A stretch of 64,000 nt of DNA from Castanea sativa (lineage: Eukaryota; Streptophyta; Magnoliopsida; Fagales; Fagaceae), in the NCBI RefSeq assembly GCF_040712315.1, contig NC_134018.1, positions 11,242,835 to 11,306,834 of the forward strand, given 5' to 3'. The notes under the pieces are model-generated. The model saw only the letters and a list, made by a program, of their open reading frames with translations, did no database searches and had not been told where the DNA came from. Position 1 is the stretch's first letter. Each line of letters starts with the position of its first letter. The position numbers and the translations under genes are program-made. This document shows, piece after piece, positions 31,194 to 43,483 of the stretch.

Positions 31194-32880
31194 TCATTCA
31201 ACTGTAATTAGGCATGTTTTTGAGTGCCTTGGGAACATTGATAGTTTGTCAAGAACACTTTCCCTTGACTGTCTACCAGAAAATTTGATTGTCATTGTCT
31301 GCAAACCTCGAGCCTCTTTTAGAATATATTTTACAAATTCAACTTCATGTTCTAATCCTTTATATCCATCAAAATTAAAAGTCGAAAGGCGCGATGATAA
31401 ATAACCAGGACCATCCGGTAGTTCTGTCCAGCATAACTTGTCTTCACTTATATGACAACACTGACGACAACATACACAGTAGACCATCAGTGTAAGTTTA
31501 GGGAATATTAGTTAATAACATACGATTAACTTAACTAACCTTATTGACATCAAGAACTTCTAAATTAAGCGCCACTAGGAGCAAGGCTTGTAGCACGTGC
31601 CAGTTAGATTTATTTACACCGAATTTCAATCTGACCAAATTTTGGAACCTGAAAGGATAAATAGAACCAAAGCCGAGGCACTGCAGAGCAAGATTACAAA
31701 CACAAAATAGTCAAAAAACTTGTACTAGAATTTTTTTGGGTAAAATAAGATTTTGGATCGAAAGCTTAAACTATCGAAAAGTTCTAACACAAAATTGTAG
31801 CTATAAAATGTTATATATAGTCCTAGCACTATTCATCAACAAAAACAAACAAGAAAAAACTTGACAAAAGATGAAAGGGACTCTTACCTCTATGTCCCCT
31901 GGTGACAATGAAAGGAACTTAGCGTTGTTTAGTGCTCTAAGAAGCTTGAATACCCTATCTCCATAATAAAACTCATAATCCTCAACCCAACCCATTTCAT
32001 AACATTCAACTGCATAAATTTTTACATTGGCTTCAACTAAGTTAGCTAGTTTTTCAACAAAAACCACATTTCGCAAATCGCCACGAAATTTAAAGTTCTT
32101 GAGACCTGGGGCGTTTATCTCGACTTTGTAATCAGGAACACGAGGTTGGTATGAGTTAAACTCGACAAGTAAACATTTCAACGTAGGCACGCTTATGTTA
32201 AAATAGACCATACCGTCCGAATTATTTCTTATCACTTTCAAATCTTCGAGTACCGGGCAGCCATTAAATAGCCTAGACAAAGAGTCCTCATAGCAATAAA
32301 AAACATCAAGCAGACACAGTTTCTTGAGGCAAGGGAGTTGAAAGGAAGGAGGAGGATCGAGCTCAATCCCGCCGCTTAAATGGAGAACAACAACTGTTTT
32401 GCAAGCGTAAAAGCTAATGGGCAACTCGTAAAGTTCGCCACTGTAAACATCACCTTCTCCGTTGGGGTAGTAGTCGTCATCGAGGAAAATCTCGAGATAG
32501 AGATTTTCGACGTTACGTTCAATGGCAGTGTCGATCCACGCGTTGAGATGGAGAGAGTCACAGTAATAATACCACTCGAGGTTGAAGTTACGGAGCGAGG
32601 GTGCTTTGTGTAGAAGTAAGATTCTATAGAGAAGAGGGATGGGTTGGCGGCGGACATCGTAGAGGTCGAGTGCTGGGACGTGAGTCCAGAGGCGCTTCCA
32701 CCTGCTCGACAAAACGCTTGTGGCGACGGCCTTTTGGGTCGGAAGGAAAGAAAGGATGTGGCAGAGAAGAGAGTCCGGTAGGTTGCTGATTCTGTCGACT
32801 GCTGCTGTGTATTTGTTCGGATAGAGCTCCACTTCCATGCGTTTTGATGACTTCGATTGATAAGTAGATGATTTCGCCAT
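31194..32880 (-). CDS. F-box/LRR protein with C-terminal FBD domain (gene B), three exons
   Basis: Probable SCF ubiquitin-ligase receptor and close paralog of gene A; its target is unknown. Exons are 32880-31888, 31680-31540 and 31460-31194, GT-AG and phase 0 at both introns, with exons 2 and 3 the same lengths as in gene A (141 and 267 nt). The protein is 466 residues: F-box near residues 30-70 (RISNLPDSLLCHILSFLP, SSRWKRLWTHVP), leucine-rich segments such as CKTVVVLHLSGG and LKKLCLLDVF, then the FBD part ending KTCLITVE. The codon matching gene A's first ATG is TTG here, so I place the start two codons later, at 32880 (MAKSSTYQ). No disabling change is seen. Upstream lie a small hairpin MITE and the E3 insertion, about 640 bp from the start codon. 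Confidence 0.9.
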
Positions 32881-33090
32881 GTCCAACTACGCCGCTACAA
32901 AGTTTAGGGTTTTTCGAAGCAGTGGTTGAAAAGAACAAAAAGAAGAAAAAGATCACAAACCGGAGGTTGAATGAAATATAAATAACTGAGAGGAAGATAA
33001 ATAAAAAAGATTATAAAAAAAAAAAAAAGTGTTTTCGAAAGTTCTATTTCTCACTTCTCTCAGTACAATTCGATAGGAAGAAGGGTTCCA

Positions 33091-33251
33091 TCTTTTTTAA
33101 AGAAATTTAAAGGTTCTGTTTGGTTGTAGGTAAATTAATGTACCAAAAATAAGGTACTCTTAAATCCTTGACTGGTGTAAGAAGACCCCAGCCCCTAACT
33201 AGTATGAAATTCACCTACAACCAAACTGGACCTTTAATTTCTTAAAAAGAC
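33091..33251. mobile_element. Small hairpin MITE upstream of F-box gene B
   Basis: The inner TIRs are AGGTTCTGTTTGGTTGTAGG and, as reverse complement of the right end, AGGTCCAGTTTGGTTGTAGG. The inverted repeat extends outward on both sides (TCTTTTTTAAAGAAATTTAA against TCTTTTTAAGAAATTAA), giving arms of about 45-50 bases. TTAA flanks the inner element at 33107-33110 and 33234-33237. It folds into one long hairpin. Confidence 0.7.
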
Positions 33252-33516
33252 GGATCGAATTAATCATTATTGTTAATTAATAAATAAGTTTGTCTCTATT
33301 TAAGAATTTTTTTTGGGTTGAGAGAAGAATATATAAGTAATATTTTTCAATGAAAATTTTTTACAATAAATAAATAAATATATATATATTTCACTATTTA
33401 AAAATTCAATTTTAAATTTGTGTTAAGAAATTTATAATATTCGATTCCTTAATTATTAGAGATGTAGAACATAAAAGTTGTATTATGACAATTTTTTTTA
33501 TTAGTTATCCTTATAT
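33252..33516. other. AT-rich upstream DNA of F-box gene B, left flank of E3
   Basis: No feature beyond AT-rich sequence. It ends in a short AT run that provides the E3 target duplication ATATA (33517-33521). Confidence 0.5.
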
Positions 33517-33521
33517 ATATA

Positions 33522-34272
33522 TGTGGGGAGTAAAAATATCTTAATAGGGATATGGGCCATTGGACCTCGCTAAGGAAGGCCGACCTACTCTTGGGTTTAG
33601 GGCTTGTTGATACTCTAGGTCGGCCCATACGCCGAGGATCCGAGGACCGAGCCGATGATGCTTTTCCCCTCGGACTGACACCAAAGAACCCGGGACTTCA
33701 TGGTACAGGTTAGGGAATGGCACGGTCAAGACCAATGGTTAAAGGGGGTGAACCTCCGAATGTCCTAGAAGCGCCGATGTTGGAAGAATATCAAAGGTAA
33801 AGGCTGCTACCTCCACATTAAAGACCCTGCACCTACCACCCTGGCTGCATTAATGGGGAGGTGACACTTGAACAGTGGAAGGGAAACTTCTAGTTACTGT
33901 TCAAAGGCACTAAGAAAAGAAATATCTAGGCTAAGGGAGGAATTGGGGCAACACGTGGATAACGTATTAAAAAGAGGAGTATTTAAGGAGGGACCTGCAA
34001 CAGAAACAGGACGAAAACTTTTTGTAACCTAAAAAGACAAAAGACAAAGGGAGAGATATAATATAAGAACAGCTCTCGGCTTACGTCCGAGGAGGCCCAG
34101 TTACAATATTCCTTGTTGTTTTCAATTACTTGCAATCTTTAGTTTGTCATTTAATCCTCATATACTTCTAACCTGGGTTTCAAGCCCACACTCTACAAAT
34201 TCTTATTGTTTAAGGCACATTGGGCCTGAGCCCATAACTATTCTTGGGTCCAGGTGCAATTGTGCACTTACA
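33522..34272 (+). repeat. E3 5' LTR (751 bp)
   Basis: Rich in CCGAGG/CCTCGG words. Likely promoter in the AT-rich stretch near 33966-34000 or 34056-34064 (AGATATAATATAAGAAC); the TATA box is not certain. It ends GTGCACTTACA. Confidence 0.96.
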
Positions 34273-34274
34273 AT

Positions 34275-34292
34275 TGGCGCCGTCTGTGGGGA
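34275..34292 (+). promoter_or_regulatory. E3 primer-binding site
   Basis: TGGCGCCGTCTGTGGGGA two bases after the 5' LTR end. The complementary tRNA was not identified. Confidence 0.85.
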
Positions 34293-34319
34293 ATCTAGTC
34301 TAGAAGTAGTAGGGATATT

Positions 34320-36337
34320 ATGGCAGGCTTAGGCTCTCACCATGCAGAGTCACAAGGATCACAACCGGAAGATCATTTCGAACGTCTTGAACATCGTAGG
34401 GATCGTGAGGGAAGCATCCATACAGAATATCCAGGGGCTAGCCATACTCATGGAGGGGGTAGCACTACCCACGATGAGGGCTCTAAATCCATGCAGAAGG
34501 AAATCAATCGTTTGAAGAGGAAGTTACGCCGTGCTAAACGTAAGGTTTCCCCGTCCTCATCTAGTTCTTCCTCAGAGAAGGATGGGGGACATGGCTACGG
34601 TTCAAGGTCATATTCCTCCACCAAGGCAACATCCTCCGGTGAGGAGAGCGACCAGCCAATCCGCAGACGTAAGAAGCTTCGTCCTAGGGGTTTAGGCAAC
34701 GATACCATGAGTAGGGCGTTGCACCAACTCTCTAAATCTCCGTTTTCACGTAGGATTGAGAGGGGGAGGCTCCCCAGGAGGTTCACCCAGCCCACGTTTA
34801 CCATCTATAATGGCCGGACTGATCCGGTGGAGCACGTGAGTCACTTCAACCAAAGGATGGCAGTGCACTCACACAACGAGACTTTGATGTGTAAAGTCTT
34901 CCGCTCCACTTGGGAACAGTGGCTATGAGATGGTTCAACGGTCTCAAGTCGGGGTCTGTAGGCTCGTTTGGGGAACTAACTAGGGCATTTGCTTCTCGGT
35001 TCATTACTTGTAGCAGAGTCCCTCGGCCACTGGACTCATTGCTATCCATGGTCATGAAGGAAGGGGAGACACTGAAAGCATACTCCGACAGATATTGGGA
35101 GATGTTTAATGAAATAGACGGCGACTTTGATGAGGTGGCGCTAAATACCTTTAAGGTAGGCCTCCCTACTGATCACGACCTAAGAAAGTCTTTGACGAAA
35201 AAGCCCGTCCGCAGCGTACGTCGTCTTATGGATCGTATTGATGAATATAAAAGGGTAGAGGAAGACCATAAACATGGAAAAGGAAAGGAGAAGGTTATCC
35301 CGCAGGAGAGAAGGGATTTCAGGTCGGACAGATATCACAACAACAAGCCGAGGAGGGATTATTTCGGACAATCCGGCTCGGCAGCACCCCAAGCTGTAAA
35401 TACTGTGTTCCGAGAACCAGTACATCAGTTATTAGAAAAAGTTCGTAAAGAGCCCTTCTTTAGATGGCCCGGCAAGATGGCAGGGGACCCTGCGAGAAGA
35501 AATCAAAACCTTTTCTGTCAGTACCATCAGGATGTGGGCCACACTACTGAGAACTGCCGGACCCTGTGGAACCATCTAGAGCAGCTCGTCGGAGAGGGAA
35601 AGTTGAAGCAGCATTTGTGTCAGCCCACTGGGCAGGTCAGTCAAGTTGGTTCAAACAACCAAAGGAACAGTTCATCTCGGCCAGCATTGGGAACAATTAA
35701 TGTTATCTTCGCCGCACCTGGTAGGACCGGCTCAGGTCCCACTAGGGTTATGGCGGTTTCCCATCCGCAGGCCGAGGATGTGGGTGGTAGGCCGAAGAGA
35801 TTGAAGAGCACTTTACCTGTCTTGGGTTTCTCCGAGGAGGATAAAATAGGAACTATCCAGCCCCATGACGATGCTCTTGTGGTTACCCTCAGAATAGGGA
35901 ATTATGACGTGAAGAGGGTGATGATAGATCAGGGCAGCGGTGCAGATATCATGTACCCTGATCTATTTAAGGGGTTAAGGTTGGAGTTGGAAGATTTAAC
36001 TCCTTATGACTCACCTCTTATTAGCTTTGAAGGGAGAGCCGTTGTGCCAAAAGGACAGATCCGTTTACCCGTTCAATCCGGCACAGAAACGGTTGAAGTA
36101 GATTTCATTGTGGTTGACGCGTACTCTCCATATACAGCCATCCTCGCCAGGCCATGGCTGCACGCCACAGGAGCCGTCTCCTCTACCTTGCACGTTAAGG
36201 TTAAATTCCCCTCGGGGGAACATGTTGAGGAAATCCTCGGCAGTCGAGGTAGTGGCCAGGCAATGCATCTCCGCCGCAAGACTTCGTCATCGAAGTCGAG
36301 TTATCAACCTTGCCCATCCAGGAGTCATAGCAATTAA
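34320..36337 (+). pseudogene. gag: E3 gag-protease, frameshifted
   Basis: The ATG at 34320 opens a hydrophilic N-terminus with a basic coiled segment (KEINRLKRKLRRAKRK) and a serine run, then the gag core. A single-base loss near 34905 ends this frame at 34928; the rest of the core continues in the frame opening by 34910 (MRWFNGLKSGSVGSFGELTRAF, GETLKAYSDRYWEMFNEI). A knuckle-like FCQYHQDVGHTTENC follows near 35512-35556. The protease has DDALVVTLRIGNYDVKRVMI and the D-x-G active-site motif DQGSGAD (35927-35947), with a hydrophobic ILARPWLHA flap-side region near 36145. The frame ends at 36337, before RT. Confidence 0.9.
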
Positions 36338-39300
36338 CGGCTCGGAGGCACTGGAGCGATGACGGAAGACGAGGCTGTTTGCGAGGAGTTAGAGAAGTTT
36401 GTAATAGCAGATGATCCAGAGAGGTTCTTCCAAGTTGGCATACTTTTGCCATACCAAGAGAAGATGGAGTTGTTGCAATTTCGAAGGACAATATAGATGT
36501 CTTTGCGTGGGACCCTTATGAGGCTCCGTGCGTAGATCCGAGCTTTATTTGTCATCGTTTAAACGTCAATCCGGCCATCGTTCCGAGGAGGCAGCCACCT
36601 CGGCGATCTTCCCGAGAACATTCGAGGCCGTGAAGGAAGAGGTTCTTAAACTCAAAAGGGCGGGGGCTATCAAAGAAGTTTTCTACCCCGAATGGTTGGC
36701 TCATACCGTTGTCGTTAAGAAGAAAAACGGCAGGTGGAGAGTATGTGTGGACTTTACCGATCCGAACAAGGCCTCGTCCTAAAGATTCTTTCCCAATGCC
36801 ACGGATTGATCAACCGGTAGATGCTACCGTCGGACATCCTCGGATGAGTTTCTTGGACGCCTTTCGTGGTTACCACCAAATTCCCTTGGTGTTAGAGGAT
36901 CAGGAAAAGACTGCTTTCATTACTCCAACGGGGAACTATCATTATAAGGTCATGCCATTTGGGTTAAAAAATGCTGGGGCTACTTATCAAAGAATGATGA
37001 CCCGAATGTTTGAACAAAGAATCGGGGAAAACCATAGAAGTATACGTGGATGATATGGTGGTAAAGAGTAAGACGGTACCTTCGCACATGACAGATTTGG
37101 CCGACACCTTCCAAATGCTGAGGAAGTATAAGTTGCGCCTTAACGCCTCCAAGTGTTCTTTTGGCGTGGGATCTGGAAAGTTCTTAGGATATATGATCAC
37201 TCATAGGGGCATAGAGGTGAACCCAGTGCAGGTTAGGGCTATTCAAAATTTGCAGCCGCCTCGGAACCCAAAGGAGATTCAGAAATTGACCGGAATGATT
37301 GCTGCGTTGAACAGATTTGTTTCTCGGTCAGCTGACCGGTGCCGCCCTTTCTTTCAGTTGTTGAACAAGTGGAAAGGGTTTCAGTGGACCGAGGATTGTG
37401 AGTCAGCTTTCCAACAGCTTAAGCAATATCTATCTCGGCCACCCATTTTATCTCGCCCTGAGGTGGACGAGGTTTTATTCGCTTATCTGGCCGTGGCTAT
37501 TCATGCGGTGAGTCTAGTCCTTATAAGGAATGAAGATGGAGTGCAGAGGCCGATCTACTATGTTAGTAAGTCCTTGAATGAAGCCGAGGTGCGCTATTTG
37601 CCCTTGGAAAAAGCACTTCTGGCTGTAGTCCACGCCACGCGCAAACTTCCTCACTATTTCCAGTCTCATACTGTGGTTGTTTTGACCCAGTTGCCTCTCA
37701 AGGCTGTGTTGCGCAGTGCTGATTATTCTGGCAGAGTGGCAAAATGGGGAACCATTTTGGGAGCCTTTGATGTTAAATATAAGCCTCGCACCTCGGTGAA
37801 AGGTCAGGTCCTCGCTGATTTGGTGGCAGAGTTTGCTGAACCATTGTTAGAAGAAACTTCAAAGGAAGCACACATGGGTGAAAAATCAGTTGGTGTGATC
37901 ACAGCCGTATTGCCCTCGGCTTGGAAAGTTTATGTGGATGGGGCTGCTAATCATAAAGGGTCTGGCGTTGGACTTGTTCTAATGTCCCCTGAAGGAATTG
38001 TCTTTGAAAAATCTTTGAGATTGGCTTTCTCGGCTACTAATAATGAGGCCGAGTATGAAGCAGTCTTGGTAGGCATGCGAATGGTACATAAGATGGGTGG
38101 CAAGGAAATCCATGTGTTCTCGGACTCTCAATTAGTGGTCGGCCAAGTCATGGGGACCATGGAGGCTAGAGACCCCAGAATGCAAGAATATTTGGCCCAG
38201 GTTAAACGTCAGCGAGCTGAATTCGACTCATTTGCCTTAGCTCATGTCTCTAGGAGTGGAAACACTCATGCAGATTCTTTGGCTACATTGGCCACATCCT
38301 CGGCTCAAGGTCTACCAAGGGTGATTCTCGTTGAGGATCTGGTAGAACCTTCTCTTATAGCTGCTGACGCACCTCGCATCCATCTAATAAGGCCTGGTCC
38401 TAGTTGGATGGATTCGATCATATCTTTTCTCAAAAATGACATCCTTCCCGAAGACAAAGTTGAAGCAGAAAAGGTACGTCGAAAGGCGCCGCGTTTCTGG
38501 TTGTCCGAGGACCAGAAGCTATACAAACGATCCTTTTCGGGACCGTATTTGTTGTGTATACACCCTGAATCAACAGAATCATTACCGGAGGAATTGCATG
38601 AGGGAATTTGTGGAAGCCACACCGGAGGAAGATCCTTAGCCCATAGAGCCCCGACTCGGGGTTATTGGTGGCCCAATATTCAGAGGGATGCTCAGGACTA
38701 TGCCAGAAAATGTGATCAGTGTCAGAGGTTCGCCCCTAATATCCACCAACCAGGAGGGGTTCTTAACCCTCTCTCCAGCCCTTGGCCTTTCGCGCAATGG
38801 GGATTGGACCTTGTAGGGCCCTTTCCGAGAGCCGCCGGACACAAAAGCTGGTAGCTCGTGGGAACATACTACTTTACTAAGTGGGTCGAGGCCGAGCCTT
38901 TGGCCAATATCCGAGATGTTGATTCCAAGAAATTTATCTGGAAAAATATTGTTACTAGATTCGGTATACCACATACACTCGTCTCGGACAATGGCGTTCA
39001 ATTTGACAGCAAGGCCTTTAGGCAATACTGTGGTGAGATGGGTATTATAAATAGATACTCTACTCCAGCTTATCCTCGAGGAAATGGGCAGGCCGAGGCC
39101 GTTAACAAGGTCATAGTCAACGGGCTTAAGAAGAGGTTAGACGATGCGAAAGGCAGGTGGGTAGAAGAGCTCCCTCATGTCCTGTGGACGTATCGGACCA
39201 CACCGCGTAGGTCCACTGGAGAAACTCCATTCTCTATGACTTATGGAGCCGAGGCGGTGATACCACTGGAATCCGGTTTTCCTACTCTAAAGACAAGTTC

Positions 39301-39643
39301 TTTTAGTCCAGAGAAAAACGAGGGACTTCTAGAGAAAGATCTTGATTTACTTGAGGAACGGCGTGAGGCAGCTATGGTCCAATTGGCGTATTATCAGCAG
39401 AAGCTAAAACGAGGGTATGATGCCCACGTGAAGCTAAGGCCACTTGCACCTGGTGATCTTGTATTAAGGAAAGTTGTAGGCACTTCTAAGAACCCAGCAT
39501 GGGGTAAGCTAGGACCTAACTGGGAAGGCCCCTACCGCATTGTTTCAGTAGCAGGCATAGGGTCATATAGGCTAGCTGACCTAGATGAACGAGTTGTACC
39601 ACGTCCATGGAATGTAAATAATCTTAGAAGATATTATTATTAA
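36338..39643 (+). pseudogene. pol: E3 pol: RT, RNase H, second RNase H, integrase (broken)
   Basis: RT N-terminus fragments at 36360-36780 in shifting frames (near 36480-36530, 36605, 36778), RT middle at 36780-37020, a frameshift near 37020, then an open frame to 38854 that holds the catalytic YVDD (37043-37054), RT thumb/RNase H (TRKLPHYFQSH near 37635), a second RNase H block (WKVYVDGAANHKGSGVG near 37923, EAEYEAVLVG, DSQLVVGQ) and the integrase zinc region and first core Asp (WGLDLVGPFP near 38800). A TAG at 38852-38854 interrupts the core. The rest is open to 39643 (SDNGVQFD near 38977, GNGQAEAVNK, GPNWEGPYRIV near 39510). Only a few lesions, but enough to disable it. Confidence 0.93.
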
Positions 39644-39694
39644 TCAAATAAGCTTTTGTCAATTAATATTTCAAAGTTATGGCTAGCTCTCACG

Positions 39695-40400
39695 TTTGAA
39701 GTTACAATTTTTGAGAATCAAACAGAAACTTGGTTAAGTGTAGTCCTCGGACCACAAACCTTGTGGAAATTGATGTCTTATCATTTGTTAAACAGAACCT
39801 TAGTTATGCCGGGTCTTCGGACCTCCTACTTTGGGAAAATTAACATTTGAAGTTACAATTTTTGAGAATCAAACAGAAACTTGGTTGAGTGTAGTCCTCG
39901 GACCACAAACCTTGTGGAAATTGATGTCTTATCATTTGTTAAACAGAACCTTAGTTATGCCGGGTCTTCGGACCTCCTACTTTGGGAAAATTAACATTTG
40001 AAGTTACAATTTTTGAGAATCAAACAGAAACTTGGTTGAGTGTAGTCCTCGGACCACAAACCTTGTGAAAATTGATGTCTTATCATTTGTTAAACAGAAC
40101 CTTAGTTATGTCGGGTCTTCGGACCTCCTACTTTGGGAAAATTAACATTTGAAGTTATTGTTTTAAAGAATCAAACAGAAACTTGGTTAAGTGTAGTCCT
40201 CGGACCACAAACCTTATGGAAATTGATGTCTTATCATTTGTTAAACAGAACCTTAGTTATGTCGGGTCTTCGGACCTCCTACTTTGGGAAAATTAACATT
40301 TGAAGTTATTGTTTTAAAGAATCAAACAGAAACATGGTTAAGTGTAGTCCTCGAACCACAAACCTTGTGGAAATTGATGTCTTATCATTTACAGTTACAG
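39695..40400. repeat. E3 tandem array, 151-bp period, about 4.7 units
   Basis: The word ATTTGAAGTTA recurs with starts at spacing 151 (39846, 39997, 40148, 40299). Each unit carries AGTCCTCGGACCAC, CCACAA-ACC-TTGTGG (intact in most units) and GGTC-TTCG-GACC. From 40401 to 40955 the DNA is non-coding with scattered CTCGGA words. Confidence 0.95.
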
Positions 40401-40955
40401 TTTTGAAGAATTAAACGAAAGATTGTTTAAGATTTATCTTCGGACTATGACTTTGATTAAACTTAACTTCTGATTGTGTCTGGATGTTAATACCTTACTG
40501 TTTATTAACTCGGATCTTAAGTTTTATATCTCTAAGTATTGAGGAAATTTGTGTAAGGAATGGTCCTCGGATCTTACAACTTACTAAAAACAGTGTTATG
40601 CATTATAAGGGCTTGATTGTTATATGAAGTCCTCTTTCCTTTTTTAATCGAGGTATTATTCAAATGAATTAACCATGTCACCTTGTATTAAATCTTTAAT
40701 AATATACGCATGATTATGTGAAAGTTATGACTATGCAATCCTTGGAGTTAGATTTTGAGGCTCTGAGAAACTTCTGATATGACTTAATGGGAAAACTTTT
40801 GTAATAAGTACATAAAGAATAAAGAAAAAGCAGACACAATCCAAGTGAAAAGCAAACGAAATTGTTCTTCATTAATCAAGGTGAATATACATTACAATAT
40901 ATAATTCAAAAACAAAAAAAAAAAGAATGGAAAAAGAGAAGCCCTAAGCTAAGTC

Positions 40956-43483
40956 CTAAGCTGTTGGAGGAGGATCTTGCTGAGAGGTACTAGTGCCCTC
41001 GGTCTTTCTCAACTCCAGCTCAAAAGGAGTCATAACCTGCTTTCCTTTATCCGCTGTCTTTGTTGGAAGGACGTTGGGTTCCACTATCTGGTTCAAGTCC
41101 TTCTCTGCATCCACTCCTCCTTCCTTTTCTTTATTGGAACCAGAAGGTTCTGTAGGATCAGGAATTTGTTGTGGGACCATCGGAGGTAGGACAGGAAGAG
41201 TTGTCTCAGGGGTAGGAGTAGCAGCAGGAGCCTCTTCAATCTCCTGTATTTCTAGGGGAAGCCAAACGTTCTCGGACTTCCTCAAATCCGAAGACTGAGG
41301 AACTCCTGCTACGTTTAAAGCTTCCCCCCATACTTTTTGACAGTATTCGCGGCATAAAGCCGCGAATTCCTCTGTCAGCTGTTCCTCGGTGGTCGCTACC
41401 CCTTCGTCAAAACTTGCCTGCTTGGCAGCTTGAAGAGAGAGTTGGAAGGAGCTGGCTTCTTCCTTCATCGAGCCGCTTGTTTCTTCAGATCCGAGCACTC
41501 CCTTTGAGCTTGTGAGAGCTCTTCATTTCTTTCCTTAAGGAGTTTGCGCTGTCCTTCTATCTGGGTCTTCATGGTCTTCAAGTTTGACTCGACCCCATTC
41601 TTCTCTCTCCTCAGCTCTGCTACCTCCGAGGTCGGCTTCTCGTTCTCGGCAAGGGCTGTACCTAAGGTCTTCTCGCCTCCACCCTAATTTCGAGCTCAGC
41701 CCCGGCTACTTTCCGAGCGTCTTCAATAAACTTTTCAGCTACAAAGACCTCCTAAATAGCCCGTAAAAAAGCATGATGGAGTTAGGAATAACAAAAACTA
41801 AATAACTAATAAAAAATGTTAAAAAGAGAAACACAAACAAGTGCTAAGACTCTTATTAGATAGAGGAATAGTTGTGGTTGGCCCATCTTTTCCAAGGTCT
41901 CCATGTCCTTGGGCAGCGAAGAGGGCGTTCTAGGACCTCGGCCAGGTGGTGGGCGTGGCCTTGTTGAACTGCCCTTATACTGGACTGGCAGGAGATAGGA
42001 GCGCCGTCCAGCCTTAGATCGGGGGACCAGGTGGCCGGTGCTCGGTGCACTACAGCCTCATCCCTGATTTCCCCAAGTTCAGCTGAACGTGCTCTACCCT
42101 TGCACTTGTCCAGCTTCTGCTGCTGGGCCGGTGGGAGTTATTGGCGTGGTTTCTTGGGGTCTTTAGTTATCGCCCCGTCATTATCCCCCTTTCTCTTCTT
42201 CTTGGGATCCTCGGCTGGCAGTTTTGGCTCAGCTAGAGGAGGAGGAGGAGGTAAGGCTGGGGGAACTTGGGACGTCCCCGTTTTCTTCTTCTCTGCAACT
42301 TTGGCAGCCCTATTAGTGAGAAGACCCTCCATTCGTCCCATGTCTTCTACGGATTCGTTCTCGGGAAGGGCAACTACAAACCCTGCGATTCCAGAGGCCT
42401 CGGTGGCTTCTTCCTCCTCGTCGGAAAGTACCACGAACTGGTTTCCGCAAGGTCTCTCGGTGTCTTCGAGATGGAATTGGTCTATCTCGTCGTCAAGAGT
42501 GTGTGAAGAAGACACCTCCTCTTCCGGAACGACAGCTTGTTTGTGAGTGTATGGCGAGGGGACCGCCGCTATCGGCCGGTTGTACAAAATAGTGTCGGGA
42601 GCGTCCGGGAGGTCACGGTCGTCCAAAAAATGGGGCCGAGCTACGTTTATCCTCTTTCGTCTTCGGCCGCCGGCAATAATGGCGTCCTCTATCTCCCGAA
42701 AGTCTTTGGAGAGGGGGTGTATCCTAGAATAAGATGAGCAGCCCGGAGTTGTAGGTCCGCACTAACGAATACCTCGGAGCGAAGTACTCGGTTTAGATCG
42801 GCAACGTTACGGTGACTCGACGAGGACGCACGTGCCGCTTATCCGCAAAAAAGACGTCAAAACAAACAAACCTGGTCGATTCACACAAATATTTAACGAA
42901 TTTAAGTAAATACAAATACGCATTTCGTGTGTGTGTTAGGAGAAGTTGTGTTGTGGGGAGATTAATCCTATGGTGTCGCACCCGGATCCCCCCACCGAAC
43001 CGGGCGGTGGAGGCCGTCGTGCCGGTTCCCGTACACAATCGGGTAGTCGTCCTTCATGCCTTTGTTTGATTTGGGCGAGACGGAGATTAGCCTAACGGTG
43101 CTAGACCGAGATTTCATATAATAGCCTACCTTAGAGAGTTTGTGGGACTCATATAGGAACACGACATCGTGCCATGTGAGGTTTAAACTCATCTGCTCGT
43201 TTAGAGCATCTACACTACCTAAAACTCTAAAAACATTTGGAAGGCATTGGTCGGGGCACAACCGGTGGTTGCGAAGATACTCCCTCATTACGGGTTTCAT
43301 TGGTAGGGTCATCCCACCCTCTATGAAGGCTATCATAGGAATGATAACCTCTCCCTCTTTCCTAGAACCAGCCACGGCTGTTGCCGGGCAGTATTCTAAC
43401 TCTACGTCGCTGGGAATATGGTATTTGGTTCTAAAGCCTTCCATCCCAGCGGCGGTATCAACTAGACACTTGAATCTTCCCAT
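40956..43483 (-). CDS. E3 antisense extra gene (aORF), multi-exon, Transposase_28-like
   Basis: Minus-strand gene converging on pol. Exon a opens at ATG 43483 (MGRFKCLVDTAAGMEGFRTKYHIPSDVELEYCP) and has a core with FIEGGMTLPMKPVMREYLRNHRLCPDQCLPNVFRVLGSVDALNE (about 43340-43200). A middle part (about 42626-42138) is acidic then proline/lysine rich (KKRKGDNDGAITKDPKKPRQ, a likely nuclear localisation signal). The last part (about 41498-40956) starts with a coiled-coil-like stretch and ends in a Pro/Thr/Glu-rich tail at 40956. Exon joints were not fixed, so the coordinates are an outer span. The IP..V and L-P-N-(A/V)-(W/F)-R positions match the E1 and E2 antisense genes. Its part in the element's life cycle is unknown. 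Confidence 0.55.

Noticed and set aside
32881..32886. Two extra residues at the start of F-box gene B
   Set aside because: The codon matching gene A's first ATG is TTG in gene B, so the start was moved to 32880.
33541..33735. Identical minus-strand frames in both E3 LTRs (also 44010-44204)
   Set aside because: Repeated because the LTRs are repeated; no protein signal, and LTRs do not normally encode proteins in this group.
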